Positions 43,938 to 52,216 of a stretch of 57,106 nt of DNA are shown piece by piece. A model generated the notes under the pieces. It was not told the origin of the DNA and ran no database searches. It saw only the letters and a program-made list of their open reading frames with translations. Made by a program: the position numbers and the translations under genes. This stretch comes from Brevundimonas sp. (GTDB lineage Bacteria > Pseudomonadota > Alphaproteobacteria > Caulobacterales > Caulobacteraceae). The stretch covers positions 1-57,106 of the forward strand of contig NZ_JAEMRO010000010.1 of assembly GCF_016463295.1 (NCBI RefSeq), written 5' to 3'. Position 1 is the first letter of the stretch, and each line of letters begins with the position of its first letter.

Positions 43938-43962
43938 GCTTATGCTCATATTTAGCATAAGC
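43938..43962. promoter_or_regulatory. Palindromic candidate operator of the nad operon
   Basis: GCTTATGCT (43938-43946) and AGCATAAGC (43954-43962) form a perfect nine-base inverted repeat with a seven-base AT-rich spacer, 17-41 bases before nadA. Location and symmetry suggest a repressor site. Alphaproteobacterial nad operons are known to be controlled by NadQ-type repressors, but I could not compare consensus sequences. Confidence 0.65.
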
Positions 43963-44102
43963 AGGAGCAATGTAGGCCTGGCGCGGCGGGAATCAAGAGA
44001 TTTGTGGACGATGCTGCATGCAGCAATCGTCAGCTTTGATCGGTTGCGGGCTTCGGAATACGTCGGTTAGCGTACCGGCAATCAGTGCTCTGGAAACTTG
44101 TC

Positions 44103-44690
44103 ATGCGCCGTCCCCTGCGACCCCTCGACCTTCTGCTGGTCTCTGTAGCGGCCTTGGCGACCACGGCCTGCTCGCCTCCACCCTCGAAAAATGCGCCAAG
44201 CGCGCCAGTTGCAGTCGAGGTCGTGGATGCGCCAGCAGCCGCCTCCGCCTCCGGCACCCCGGTCGCACCGCAAGCTCCGGCCAAGGCTGTGCCGGAACTG
44301 ATCCGGGCGCTGGCTGCTGCGCCGCAGGGATTGTCTGTGACATCGGGTGAAGGGGCACGCCTGTCCGCGTTCCTCTATGGCCCGGATGATTGTGCGGACC
44401 TTGGCCCGGACTCAGAGGGTCCGGAGTTGCCCTTCGACCGCTACTGCGTCTGGCCACGCGATCCGAACGGCGGTGGTCGGCTGGAGGTCCTGACCGGTAT
44501 CGTGAGCGACCGCATCGTCAGCGTCGCCCTGATCGGCCACTCCGGGGCTTTGCCGGGCTGGGATTGCACCCGAGCACCGACGGCACAGAACACCGAACTG
44601 TGCGTCGCGACTGGAACGGGGGCCGATCAGAAGGCGGAATGGAACACGGCCTGGAACACCTTCGTCACCGTGTTCGTCAATCGGTCCTGA
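44103..44690 (+). CDS. Hypothetical lipoprotein
   Basis: The product of 195 residues has a lipoprotein signal (LLLVSVAALATTACS), an Ala/Pro/Ser-rich linker (to about 65), and a folded domain with LSAFLYGPDDCADLG, YCVWPRDPNGGGRLEVLTGI, ALPGWDCTRAPTAQNTELCV and a closing TAWNTFVTVFVNRS. Four cysteines in the domain may form disulphides. I do not recognise a family. ATG 44103 gives the complete signal; six more residues upstream are possible from 44085. It stands alone. Confidence 0.7.
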   Translation: MRRPLRPLDLLLVSVAALATTACSPPPSKNAPSAPVAVEVVDAPAAASASGTPVAPQAPAKAVPELIRALAAAPQGLSVTSGEGARLSAFLYGPDDCADLGPDSEGPELPFDRYCVWPRDPNGGGRLEVLTGIVSDRIVSVALIGHSGALPGWDCTRAPTAQNTELCVATGTGADQKAEWNTAWNTFVTVFVNRS

Positions 44691-44762
44691 AAAAGTTGCG
44701 ATCACATTCCGGTCGCAGAGCCCGCAGCCATCACGTGAGGCGACGAGACGCTTACTGAACTG

Positions 44763-45530
44763 TTAGCGGCTGACGACTACGAGGAGTTGGTTGCTGGCAA
44801 TGATGCGAAAGACCTTCCCCTCTGCCGATTGGGGATCCGCGCCAAGGGGCACATAGGCGCGCTCCCCCTGAACCGCACGTATCAAGGACCTCGTATTCGA
44901 CGTTCGTTGCGACGGGGGATGGTCTGCTCTGCAATCTTGGAACCGCATTTCTCGGACCACGCAGCTGACCTCGCGCTCTGGGACCGACGGCAGGCGGTAC
45001 GTAGGGCGTTCGCTTCGGGCGTTGGGAGAATCAAGCGTTACGTCGGCTTCCTCAAGCAAATCACGGTCATCTTCCAGCGCCCAACCGCAGTCCGTGAGCA
45101 CTCGGTCTAGATTCGCTGATTGAGCAGGCAGATCGAATGTCGCGAGCACGGTTGCGCCAGCCTCAGTGGCGGAGCGGACGGAATACGCCCCGCCGCCACG
45201 CATGAAGCGGGCCTCTCTTGCCGGTGAAGCGCTGCGAAACGCCCCGGGCCCAGCTACAGGGGCCCATATCTGCGTCGCCGAGCGACCATCCGCCCGCTTC
45301 GCCGTCAGCCGTAACAAGTCTTCGTGTGGCGGCAGACCCGTGATCATGACGACCAGACGTCCGCGCTGACACTGCGCAACAATGGCCTGTCCACCCTCGT
45401 ATCGTACAGCGGCCATCGTCAGTTCCTGACTGGGATCATGCGCCAGTTCCCAATCATCGTCAGAACCGGCCCATGCAGGCGTAACGGCCAAGGCGAGGCT
45501 GACCAGAAAAGTTGCACCAGTGATCTTCAT
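44763..45530 (-). CDS. Hypothetical exported protein
   Basis: The 255-residue product has a signal peptide (MKITGATFLVSLALAVTPAWA) and a mature part with AVRYEGGQAIVAQCQRGRLV, a beta-rich domain up to about 140, CGWALEDDRDLLEEAD, and a C-terminal CVVREMRFQDCRADHPP. The invasion-associated or DUF1849-like architecture is superficially similar, but I cannot assign a family. Four cysteines could pair. Codon use at third positions is less GC-biased than in neighbouring genes. ATG 45530 gives the signal peptide; an extension to 45584 has no such character. It follows ogt by 57 bases on the same strand. Confidence 0.65.
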   Translation of the reverse strand: MKITGATFLVSLALAVTPAWAGSDDDWELAHDPSQELTMAAVRYEGGQAIVAQCQRGRLVVMITGLPPHEDLLRLTAKRADGRSATQIWAPVAGPGAFRSASPAREARFMRGGGAYSVRSATEAGATVLATFDLPAQSANLDRVLTDCGWALEDDRDLLEEADVTLDSPNARSERPTYRLPSVPEREVSCVVREMRFQDCRADHPPSQRTSNTRSLIRAVQGERAYVPLGADPQSAEGKVFRIIASNQLLVVVSR

Positions 45531-45587
45531 GCTCAGCCCCCTCGTGATGAGGTCAAGTTGATGCCCGGGGCAGAACGCCGTCAAGGC

Positions 45588-46124
45588 TCAAGGCAGTATC
45601 GTGCACTCATGCGCCAGCAACCAGCGTTTGCGCTCAACGCCGCCCGCATAGCCGGTCAATGTCCCGTTCGCGCCTATGACCCGATGGCAAGGCACGATCA
45701 GGGCGATGGGGTTCTGGCCGTTGGCCATGCCGGTCGCCCGCACGGCGCGGGGTGAGCCCACGGTCTGAGCGATCTGGGCATAGGTGCGGGTCTGGCCTGG
45801 AGGAATTGCCCGCAAGGCAGACCAGACGGCACGCTGAAACGCCGTGCCAGCCGTGCGTGTCTTCACCTGGTCCAAAGCTCTGGCCTCGCCGCTGAAATAA
45901 CTCAGGACGGCATCGCGAACCTCAGCAGGTGCCTTGCGTTCCACCAGTTCGAAGGCTCCGCAGTGCCGAGCCAGGAGCCGCCGCATACGCGGCTCGAAAT
46001 CATGGAAATCGAGCGCTCGCACGACCCCGTCCGCATCGGTGACCAGCAGGACCTGTCCGACCGGTGTGTCGATGCGGTCAAGGATGAGTGTCAGCCTTTC
46101 AGGCGGCGTCTTTGGCATCGTCAC
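45588..46124 (-). CDS. ogt: Methylated-DNA-protein cysteine methyltransferase
   Basis: This suicide enzyme moves the methyl group of O6-methylguanine (and O4-methylthymine) to its own cysteine. The 178-residue protein has the N-terminal ribonuclease-like domain and the C-terminal DNA-binding domain with FQRAVWSALRAIPPGQTRTY (helix-turn-helix) and the active site IVPCHRVIG, then GYAGGVERKRWLL. Its start lies 26 bases inside the upstream ada-like gene, so the two are co-transcribed. Together they cover the two activities that E. coli Ada holds in one chain. Confidence 0.95.
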   Translation of the reverse strand: MTMPKTPPERLTLILDRIDTPVGQVLLVTDADGVVRALDFHDFEPRMRRLLARHCGAFELVERKAPAEVRDAVLSYFSGEARALDQVKTRTAGTAFQRAVWSALRAIPPGQTRTYAQIAQTVGSPRAVRATGMANGQNPIALIVPCHRVIGANGTLTGYAGGVERKRWLLAHECTILP

Positions 46125-47205
46125 TCTCCAACAGATCGGCAGCGGCCAAGCCGGCCATGTTCAGGTGTAGCGCGCCATAAGCCCGCCAGGGTCGCCAGGT
46201 CCCGGCGCGCGTTCGCAGGGTCTCGTCGTGCAGACGGTCGCTGGGCGGGTCGATGGCGTCGTCGATCCACTGGCCCGGCAGGCGCAGGCCCGGTCGCTGC
46301 TGAACCAATGGTGCCAGAACCGGATCGCGTGAGAGGTCGCGGCCGATCGCCTCCGGGTCGGCCGACAGGTCGAAGACGCGACGCACGCGGGCCAGAATCC
46401 CGGGCACGGCCCGTAGATCGCTGACCGCAAGACGCACCTCGACGCGATCAGGTTCGAGAGGCCGGACCGAAACCTGCCCCTCGGCACCGTCGGTCGCCTG
46501 AGTTAGCCGTCGCGACCAGCGCTCGCCTTCGACCGTGTCGCCCCGCGTCCGCAAGACCGTCAGCATTGTCCTCCAGTCATAGGGTGGCCGATAGGGCAGG
46601 CTCAGCCGAATGCCGTCATCGCGCGGCCGCGCACCATGACGGCGCAGGCTGGAGGGCGGACGATCGTACAGGGCCTGGAACGTCTCATTGAACCGGCGCA
46701 CACTGCCGAAGCCCGAGCCCAGTGCCACCTCGGCCATCGTCAGGTCCGTCTGATGGATCAGGGCCTTGGCCAGCAGCACGCGCCGGGTCTGGGCCACGCT
46801 GACCGGGGCGGCCCCCAGATGCTGTCGAAACAGGCGGCGCAGATGGCGTTCACCGACGCCCAGCCGCCCGGCCAGTTGCTCCAGATCACCGTCGTCCAGC
46901 GCGCCCGCCTCGATCAGGGCCAGGGCCCGGCTGACAGTATTGGAGGTGCCGCGCCAGGCCCCCATGTCGGGGGCCGTCTCGGGCCGACAGCGCAAACAGG
47001 CCCGAAATCCCGCCTCCTCTGCCGCCGCCGCGCTGGCGACGAAGGTCATGTTCTCACGCCGCGGTGTGCGGGCCGGACAGACCGGACGGCAGTAGATGCC
47101 AGTCGTCTTTACGCAGCTGAAGAACCGCCCGTCGAACCGCGCATCGCGCGTCAACACCGCGCGATAGCAGGCGTCCTGATCCAGAGGGGCGACGACGTTG
47201 TCCAT
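46099..47205 (-). CDS. Ada-type regulator with AlkA N-domain, glycosylase core deleted
   Basis: The 368-residue product is an Ada-AlkA fusion missing its middle. Residues about 1-75 form the Ada zinc domain, with four Cys in GIYCRPVCPAR and ACLRCRPE; the first accepts methyl from DNA phosphotriesters. An AraC-type helix-turn-helix follows (about 85-190), then the AlkA N-terminal domain (about 200-285). The sequence then runs from LRLPGQWIDDAID straight to TWRPWRAYGALHL, which in full-length relatives is the far C-terminus. The HhH-GPD glycosylase core with its catalytic Asp, roughly 110-130 residues, is absent although the frame is intact. ATG 47205 is preferred to TTG 47220. It probably activates ogt and its own promoter. 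Confidence 0.85.
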   Translation of the reverse strand: MDNVVAPLDQDACYRAVLTRDARFDGRFFSCVKTTGIYCRPVCPARTPRRENMTFVASAAAAEEAGFRACLRCRPETAPDMGAWRGTSNTVSRALALIEAGALDDGDLEQLAGRLGVGERHLRRLFRQHLGAAPVSVAQTRRVLLAKALIHQTDLTMAEVALGSGFGSVRRFNETFQALYDRPPSSLRRHGARPRDDGIRLSLPYRPPYDWRTMLTVLRTRGDTVEGERWSRRLTQATDGAEGQVSVRPLEPDRVEVRLAVSDLRAVPGILARVRRVFDLSADPEAIGRDLSRDPVLAPLVQQRPGLRLPGQWIDDAIDPPSDRLHDETLRTRAGTWRPWRAYGALHLNMAGLAAADLLESDDAKDAA

Positions 47206-47269
47206 GCCGCCAGAATGCAATCCGACCGTTCGAATGTCTCGCGGTTTTCGGACATGGCGGTGGAGGCCC

Positions 47270-48400
47270 TTAGCCCCGGACCACCCGCCACAGGTGGCGT
47301 CCGATCGAGAACACCAGCGAGATCATCACCGCCACCCCGACCCAGGTCAGGATCAGCGACAAAGTGCTGCCGGCACCGATCAGATCGCGCGCGCTGTCGC
47401 TCATGGCCCGCAGGCGATCGAAGTCGAGCAGCGCCCAGTCGCCGGCGATGCGCACGGACGCGCCCTTCTCCGTCAGCGTGAACCAGTGGCCGTACTGGAA
47501 GATGGTCCAGACGATGGCCAGGGCCACACCCGACGCGATGACCTCCAGACCCGCGCGGAACCGGACCCACTGTGGCCGGAACAGGCGGATCGTCTCGATC
47601 CACAACTGGCCGATGGCCAGAAGCATGATCGGCACGAAGTTCGCCTGCCAGATGGGGGAGGCGAAAACCTGGGCCCGCCCATCCGTGATCGCGATCGAGT
47701 CCAGACCCGACACGGACCAGAGGCCGCTCCACCAGGACATGAAAAACAGCAAGGCGATGATGCTGAACACGGCCTCGCCACCGGGCCAGCGTCCTTTCAG
47801 CGATTGGGCGCGCCACACGCCGCTGGACGACCGCGCGGCTTGTCCGGATGTCGCCTGGCCTGTCCGGCCCTGCAGCGTCTCGCTCCAGCGGTCGGGATCC
47901 GACAGATTATACACCGGCAGGTCCTTGACCCGCCAGCTCGTCATGAATCCGGGCCTGTAGCCATAGTGTTCGAACAGGGCGCCGGCGACGGTGGCCGCGC
48001 CGATGATGAACAGCCCGCCCTCGATCACGCCGTTAATGGCCTGGCTGATGGCCTGCCCCACATCGCTGCTGGCGGTCACAATGTGGATGACCGCTACGAT
48101 GACCTGGATCGCCACCATCAGCATCAGGCCCGCCTTGACCGCGAACAGCCACCAGGGAAACAGTTCGGGCCCGATCAGGGATTGCGCACCCTTGCGATAG
48201 CGACCGGCGACCACCAGGGGATGACCGATTTCGCGCAGGATCGCCTCGCGCTCCGCGTCGGTCAGGGCGCGACCCAATTCCTCCTCCTTGGCCTCGAACC
48301 GGCTCAGGATCAGATCGCGCAGCTCGGCGACGATGTCGTCCCGTTCGCCTTGCGGCAGTTGGGCGGCGACGGCGTTCAGATAGTGGTCGATCAGGTCCAT
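47270..48400 (-). CDS. HAAS-domain multi-pass membrane protein
   Basis: The product of 376 residues starts with a HAAS-type helical domain (about 1-75: DLIDHYLNAVAAQLPQGERD, DIVAELRDLI, LGRALTDAEREAILREIGHP). Seven or so hydrophobic segments follow (from about 85 to the end). HAAS domains typically pair with PadR-family regulators and transmembrane partners, and here the PadR gene lies 25 bases upstream on the same strand. The function of such pairs is mostly unknown; they may adjust envelope properties. ATG 48400 has a GGAGGGGACCGAG ribosome site. Confidence 0.8.
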   Translation of the reverse strand: MDLIDHYLNAVAAQLPQGERDDIVAELRDLILSRFEAKEEELGRALTDAEREAILREIGHPLVVAGRYRKGAQSLIGPELFPWWLFAVKAGLMLMVAIQVIVAVIHIVTASSDVGQAISQAINGVIEGGLFIIGAATVAGALFEHYGYRPGFMTSWRVKDLPVYNLSDPDRWSETLQGRTGQATSGQAARSSSGVWRAQSLKGRWPGGEAVFSIIALLFFMSWWSGLWSVSGLDSIAITDGRAQVFASPIWQANFVPIMLLAIGQLWIETIRLFRPQWVRFRAGLEVIASGVALAIVWTIFQYGHWFTLTEKGASVRIAGDWALLDFDRLRAMSDSARDLIGAGSTLSLILTWVGVAVMISLVFSIGRHLWRVVRG

Positions 48401-48425
48401 CTCGGTCCCCTCCAGATCGGAAATG

Positions 48426-48755
48426 TCAGAGAATCTTGTCGAGCGAGGCGTTGATGCCCCGCCATTCGTCCGTCAGCGAGGCCAGCAGGGTCACGCCCTG
48501 CGGCGACAGGCGATAGAAGCGCTTCTTTCGCTTCTCCTCCTCGCGCCACTCGCTATCCAGCAAACCCTGGCTCTCCAGCCGGCGCAGCAGGGGGTAGAGA
48601 GTACTCTCCTCCATCTCCAGCCCATCCGCCGCCAGCGCCTGACGCAGGCTGTAGCCGTAGCGCTCGGTCCGCAGGCAGGCCAGCACGGCCAGAACCAGAG
48701 AACCGCGTCGTAGCTCCAGCCGCATGGTTTCGAAAATGTCGGTGCCGTCCGGCAT
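48426..48755 (-). CDS. PadR-family transcriptional regulator
   Basis: The 109-residue protein is a short (subfamily 2-like) PadR repressor. It has a winged helix at about 15-85 with GSLVLAVLACLRTERYGYSL, the recognition helix region EMEESTLYPLLRRLESQGLL, the wing EWREEEKRKKRFYRL, and a C-terminal dimerisation helix. It begins a two-gene unit with the HAAS membrane protein. A long palindrome lies 27-57 bases upstream of its ATG and is the probable autoregulatory site. Its signal is unknown. Confidence 0.88.
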   Translation of the reverse strand: MPDGTDIFETMRLELRRGSLVLAVLACLRTERYGYSLRQALAADGLEMEESTLYPLLRRLESQGLLDSEWREEEKRKKRFYRLSPQGVTLLASLTDEWRGINASLDKIL

Positions 48756-48781
48756 CGCAGAGCTACCCAGCTACGCCACAT

Positions 48782-48812
48782 AGTGTGTGGCGTACAGTAT
48801 GTGCCACACACT
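48782..48812. promoter_or_regulatory. Palindromic candidate PadR operator
   Basis: AGTGTGTGGC (48782-48791) and GCCACACACT (48803-48812) form a perfect ten-base inverted repeat with an 11-base spacer in the gap between padR and the divergent secretion genes. TACAGTATGTG in the spacer is partly repeated just after it (CACTGTATGAG). Confidence 0.6.
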
Positions 48813-48920
48813 GTATGAGGATGTCAAATGGGGCTTCGGGGCGGCGTCGCGCATCCATGAGCGACGGTGCTTCGTTGCTGACCGGTGCGCGGCTATCCGT
48901 GATCGTCGCTACGCGCTAAA

Positions 48921-50759
48921 ATGTTTGACCATTCGCTCAGGACGACACCCGCCCTCGTGTTCAAGAACCTGCTTCCCAGCAAACCGGGCACGGAGCCCCT
49001 GGCCGAGGCGCTGAAGGCGTGCCGGACCCATTTTGTCTGGGCGGCGGTGTTCTCGGCCTTGGTCAATCTGCTGTATTTGACCCCCACCCTGTACATGATG
49101 CAGGTCTATGACCGGGTGGTGCCGACCGGCGGGCTGACCACCCTGGTACTGATCACGGTCGTCGCCCTGTTTGCGCTCGCGGCCCTGTCGGGACTGGACT
49201 GGCTGCGCGGTCGGCTGATGCTGAGAGCCGGCCTGCGGCTGGACCGGATGCTGTCGGGCAAGGTGCTGTCCCGGGTCATGGACCTGCAGTCCAAGACGCC
49301 GAACACCCATGCCCTGCGCGAGTTCGACACCGTGCGCGGGGCCATCGGCGGTCAGGGCATGCTGGCCCTGTTCGATGCGCCGTGGACGCCGATCTATCTG
49401 GCCTGCTGCTTCCTGCTGCACCCGCTGATCGGGGTGTTGACGCTGGTCGGGGGCATCATCTTGTTCATCCTGGCCTGGCTGAACGAGCGGGACACCCGAC
49501 CGCGGCTGAACAAGGCCATCCAGTCCCAGAACCACGCCTATTCCGCCCAGGAAAGCATCGCCGGCCAGTCCGAGGTGGTGCGCGCACTGGGCATGCGGCA
49601 ATCCTCCATCGCCCGTCAGATCCATCAGCGCCAGCACGCCACCGCCGCCCAGGCCGATGCCCAGCTGGCCGGTGGACGCTATTCGGGGGGGATCAAATTC
49701 CTGCGGCTTGTGATGCAATCGGCGGCCTTGGGCCTGGCCGCCTATCTGGCCATCAAGGGGGACATTACACCCGGCTCGATCATCGCCGCCTCGGTCCTGC
49801 TGAGCCGGGCCGTGGCGCCGATCGAACTGCTGGTCGGCGTCTGGCCCAGCCTGGTGCAGGGTGTGGCCAGCTGGAAGACCCTGACCGATCTGTTCTCCAA
49901 TACGGCGGGCGTCGAGCGGGAACGAACCGCCCTGCCCGCCCCGCGCGGCCGGCTGCAGGTCGAGGGTATCACAGTGAAATTTCCCGACACCGAAACGCCA
50001 CAGCTGCGGGCGGTGTCGTTCGCTTTGCAACCCGGCCAGACCCTGGGCATCGTCGGGGCCAGCGGCTCAGGCAAGACCACCCTGGCGCGCGTCGTCGCCG
50101 GGGCCTTCAAGCCCCAGGCCGGGGCCATCCGCCTGGACGGGGCCGAGTACGATGCGCGCGAGGGCGACGATCTGGCCCAACACATCGGCTATCTGCCCCA
50201 GGTGCCCAGCCTGTTCGCGGGCTCGATCAAGGACAACATATCGCGCTTTGCCACGGCAACGGGCGTCGCGCCCGAGGTGGCCGATGCGGGCGCGGTGAAG
50301 GCGGCGATGGCGGCGGGGGCGCATGAGCTGATCCTGCGCCTGCCCAAGGGGTATGACACGGTGCTGGGCCCCTTTGGCCAGGGGCTGTCGGCCGGTCAGG
50401 CGCAACGGGTGGCCCTGGCCCGCGCCCTGTATGGCGAGCCCGTCCTTCTGGTTCTGGATGAGCCGAACTCCAACCTCGACCAGGAAGGCGAGTCCGCTTT
50501 GATGCAGGCGATACTGGGCGCGGCCGCGCGCGGGGCCGCCGTGGTCGTGATCGCGCATAGGGCGGGTGTGCTGGCCCGCGTCGATCGCCTGCTGGTCATG
50601 CGGGACGGCATGGTCCAGCAGGAAGGCCCCCGCGAGGAAGTGCTGGCGAAGATGCGGGCCGATGCCGGTCGTCCGACCCCACCGGCCAGCCAGCCGCAGC
50701 AGCCGACCGCCCAGACGCAACAGCTGCAGCAACCGCGTCCCGGACCGCGACCGTCATGA
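48921..50759 (+). CDS. Type I secretion ABC transporter, permease/ATPase (PrtD/RsaD-like)
   Basis: This inner-membrane exporter component has 612 residues: a six-helix membrane domain (about 30-320) and an ATPase domain (about 340-570). The ATPase has Walker A GASGSGKTTLAR, signature LSAGQAQRVALARAL, Walker B VLLVLDEPNSNLD and the switch His in VVIAHRAGVL. There is no N-terminal C39 peptidase, so it belongs to the PrtD/RsaD group that exports proteins with uncleaved C-terminal signals, such as proteases or S-layer protein. A Pro/Gln-rich tail is found at the end. It overlaps the adaptor gene by four bases. No substrate gene is visible nearby. Confidence 0.93.
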   Translation: MFDHSLRTTPALVFKNLLPSKPGTEPLAEALKACRTHFVWAAVFSALVNLLYLTPTLYMMQVYDRVVPTGGLTTLVLITVVALFALAALSGLDWLRGRLMLRAGLRLDRMLSGKVLSRVMDLQSKTPNTHALREFDTVRGAIGGQGMLALFDAPWTPIYLACCFLLHPLIGVLTLVGGIILFILAWLNERDTRPRLNKAIQSQNHAYSAQESIAGQSEVVRALGMRQSSIARQIHQRQHATAAQADAQLAGGRYSGGIKFLRLVMQSAALGLAAYLAIKGDITPGSIIAASVLLSRAVAPIELLVGVWPSLVQGVASWKTLTDLFSNTAGVERERTALPAPRGRLQVEGITVKFPDTETPQLRAVSFALQPGQTLGIVGASGSGKTTLARVVAGAFKPQAGAIRLDGAEYDAREGDDLAQHIGYLPQVPSLFAGSIKDNISRFATATGVAPEVADAGAVKAAMAAGAHELILRLPKGYDTVLGPFGQGLSAGQAQRVALARALYGEPVLLVLDEPNSNLDQEGESALMQAILGAAARGAAVVVIAHRAGVLARVDRLLVMRDGMVQQEGPREEVLAKMRADAGRPTPPASQPQQPTAQTQQLQQPRPGPRPS

Positions 50760-52120
50760 CCCAGGTCTCGCCCGAAGCCACCGCCGCACCACCGTCGCAA
50801 CCGGTTGCGACGGAGCCGATGGCCGTCACCGACGCGCCGCGTCGCGAGCTGATGATCGGCGGAGCGATCATCGTGGCCTTCTTCGTGATCTTTCTGGGCT
50901 GGGCCGCCTTCGCGCCACTGGACCAGGGCGCGTTTGCGCAAGGGTCGGTCGCCGTGTCCGGCAATCGCCAGGCGGTCCAGCATCGCGACGGCGGCGTGGT
51001 CAGCGCCTTGCTGGTCGAGGAGGGCGACACCGTCCGTCAGGGGCAGGTCCTGTTGCGCGTCGGCACCGGCGAACTGACAGCGACAGAGCGCGGCGTGGCC
51101 GGTCAGGTCTATGCCCTGCTGGCCCAACGGGCACGGCTTGTCGCGGAGCGCGACGGGCTGGCGGCCATCCCGACGCCGCAGGAGTTCGCGGGCCTCGATG
51201 CCGACGACGCGGCGCTCGCCCAGGAATCGCTGCGTATCCAGCAGGCGCAGTTCAACGCCCGCCGCACCGGCCGTTCGACCGAGACCGGGGTTCTGGGCCA
51301 GAGGGTCAATCAGCTGAACGAACAGATCATCGGCTACCAGCGCCAGATCGCCGCCAACATCGAGCAGCAGCGCCTGATCCAGGAAGAGCTGACCGGCATG
51401 CGCAGCCTGGCAGCGCAGGGTTATGCACCGCAAACCCGGGTTCGCGCCCTTGAGCGCGCGGCATCGGAGCTGGAGGGCCAGCAGGGGGCCTTGCGAGCGC
51501 AGGTCGCCCAGTCGCGTGAAGCCATCGGCCAGGCGCGTCTGGAGATGTCCGGCGTGTCAACCAAGCTGGGCGAAGACGTGGCCGAGCAGTTTCGTCTGAT
51601 CGACGTGCAACTGAACGAGCTCCGTCCGCGCCTGACCGAACTGCGCGCGCAGATCGCCCGCAGCGAGGTCCGCGCTCCGGCGTCGGGCCAGATCGTGGGC
51701 CTGACCATCTTTACCGAAGGCGGGGTGATCCAGCCCGGCCAGACCCTGATGGAGGTCGTGCCAAGCGAGGCGTCGCAAGTCATCGTGGCCCAGATCAGCC
51801 CCAACGACGTCGATAACCTGAGGCCTGGGCAACAGACCGAGGTGAAATTCCCCGGTCTGCGCGAGAGCAATCCGCCGATCATCTATGGCAGGGTGACGCG
51901 CATTTCAGCCGACAGCTTCACGGTCGAACAGACCGGTGCCAGCTTCTTTCGCGTCGAGATCGTCGTGCCGGCCGAGGAGCTGGCCAAACTGGGCCGGGCC
52001 GCCGAAACGATCCGGCCCGGAGCCCCGGTGGAGGTGGTCGTTCTGCTGCGCAAGCGCACCGCTCTGGCCTATCTGATCGAGCCGCTGACCAACAATCTGT
52101 GGCGGTCGGGCAGCGAATAG
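50756..52120 (+). CDS. Type I secretion membrane-fusion adaptor (HlyD/PrtE-like)
   Basis: The product of 454 residues has a cytosolic start, one membrane anchor (MIGGAIIVAFFVIFLGWAAF, about 35-55), a split lipoyl/barrel-sandwich domain (GVVSALLVEEGDTVRQGQVL and VRAPASGQIVGLTIFTEGG), a long coiled-coil hairpin (about 130-290), and a C-terminal beta-barrel domain. It links the ABC transporter to an outer-membrane TolC-type channel, not encoded in this window. It overlaps the transporter gene by four bases (ATGA) and ends at the repeat region before malate synthase. Confidence 0.93.
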   Translation: MTQVSPEATAAPPSQPVATEPMAVTDAPRRELMIGGAIIVAFFVIFLGWAAFAPLDQGAFAQGSVAVSGNRQAVQHRDGGVVSALLVEEGDTVRQGQVLLRVGTGELTATERGVAGQVYALLAQRARLVAERDGLAAIPTPQEFAGLDADDAALAQESLRIQQAQFNARRTGRSTETGVLGQRVNQLNEQIIGYQRQIAANIEQQRLIQEELTGMRSLAAQGYAPQTRVRALERAASELEGQQGALRAQVAQSREAIGQARLEMSGVSTKLGEDVAEQFRLIDVQLNELRPRLTELRAQIARSEVRAPASGQIVGLTIFTEGGVIQPGQTLMEVVPSEASQVIVAQISPNDVDNLRPGQQTEVKFPGLRESNPPIIYGRVTRISADSFTVEQTGASFFRVEIVVPAEELAKLGRAAETIRPGAPVEVVVLLRKRTALAYLIEPLTNNLWRSGSE

Positions 52121-52216
52121 GAGGCAACGGGCAGTAGGCAGCAGACAGCAGGGTTGAACTCTCGTCGATGATGCACCCTGCCCTCAGTTGCCCGTTGCCT
52201 GTTGCCCGCTGCCTCC
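52120..52216. repeat. Imperfect inverted repeat at the convergent adaptor/malate synthase ends
   Basis: Arms at 52120-52153 and 52176-52216 share GGAGGCA-CGGGCA-AGGCA blocks in opposite orientation, with several mismatches and extra short units of the GGCAAC/GGCAGC type. The right arm forms the last codons of malate synthase. It may act as a bidirectional transcript end. Confidence 0.6.

Noticed and set aside
45588..47205. Frameshift as the cause of the short Ada-AlkA protein
   Set aside because: The reading frame continues through the junction and both flanks of the missing core are read in the same frame, so this is an in-frame loss rather than a frameshift.
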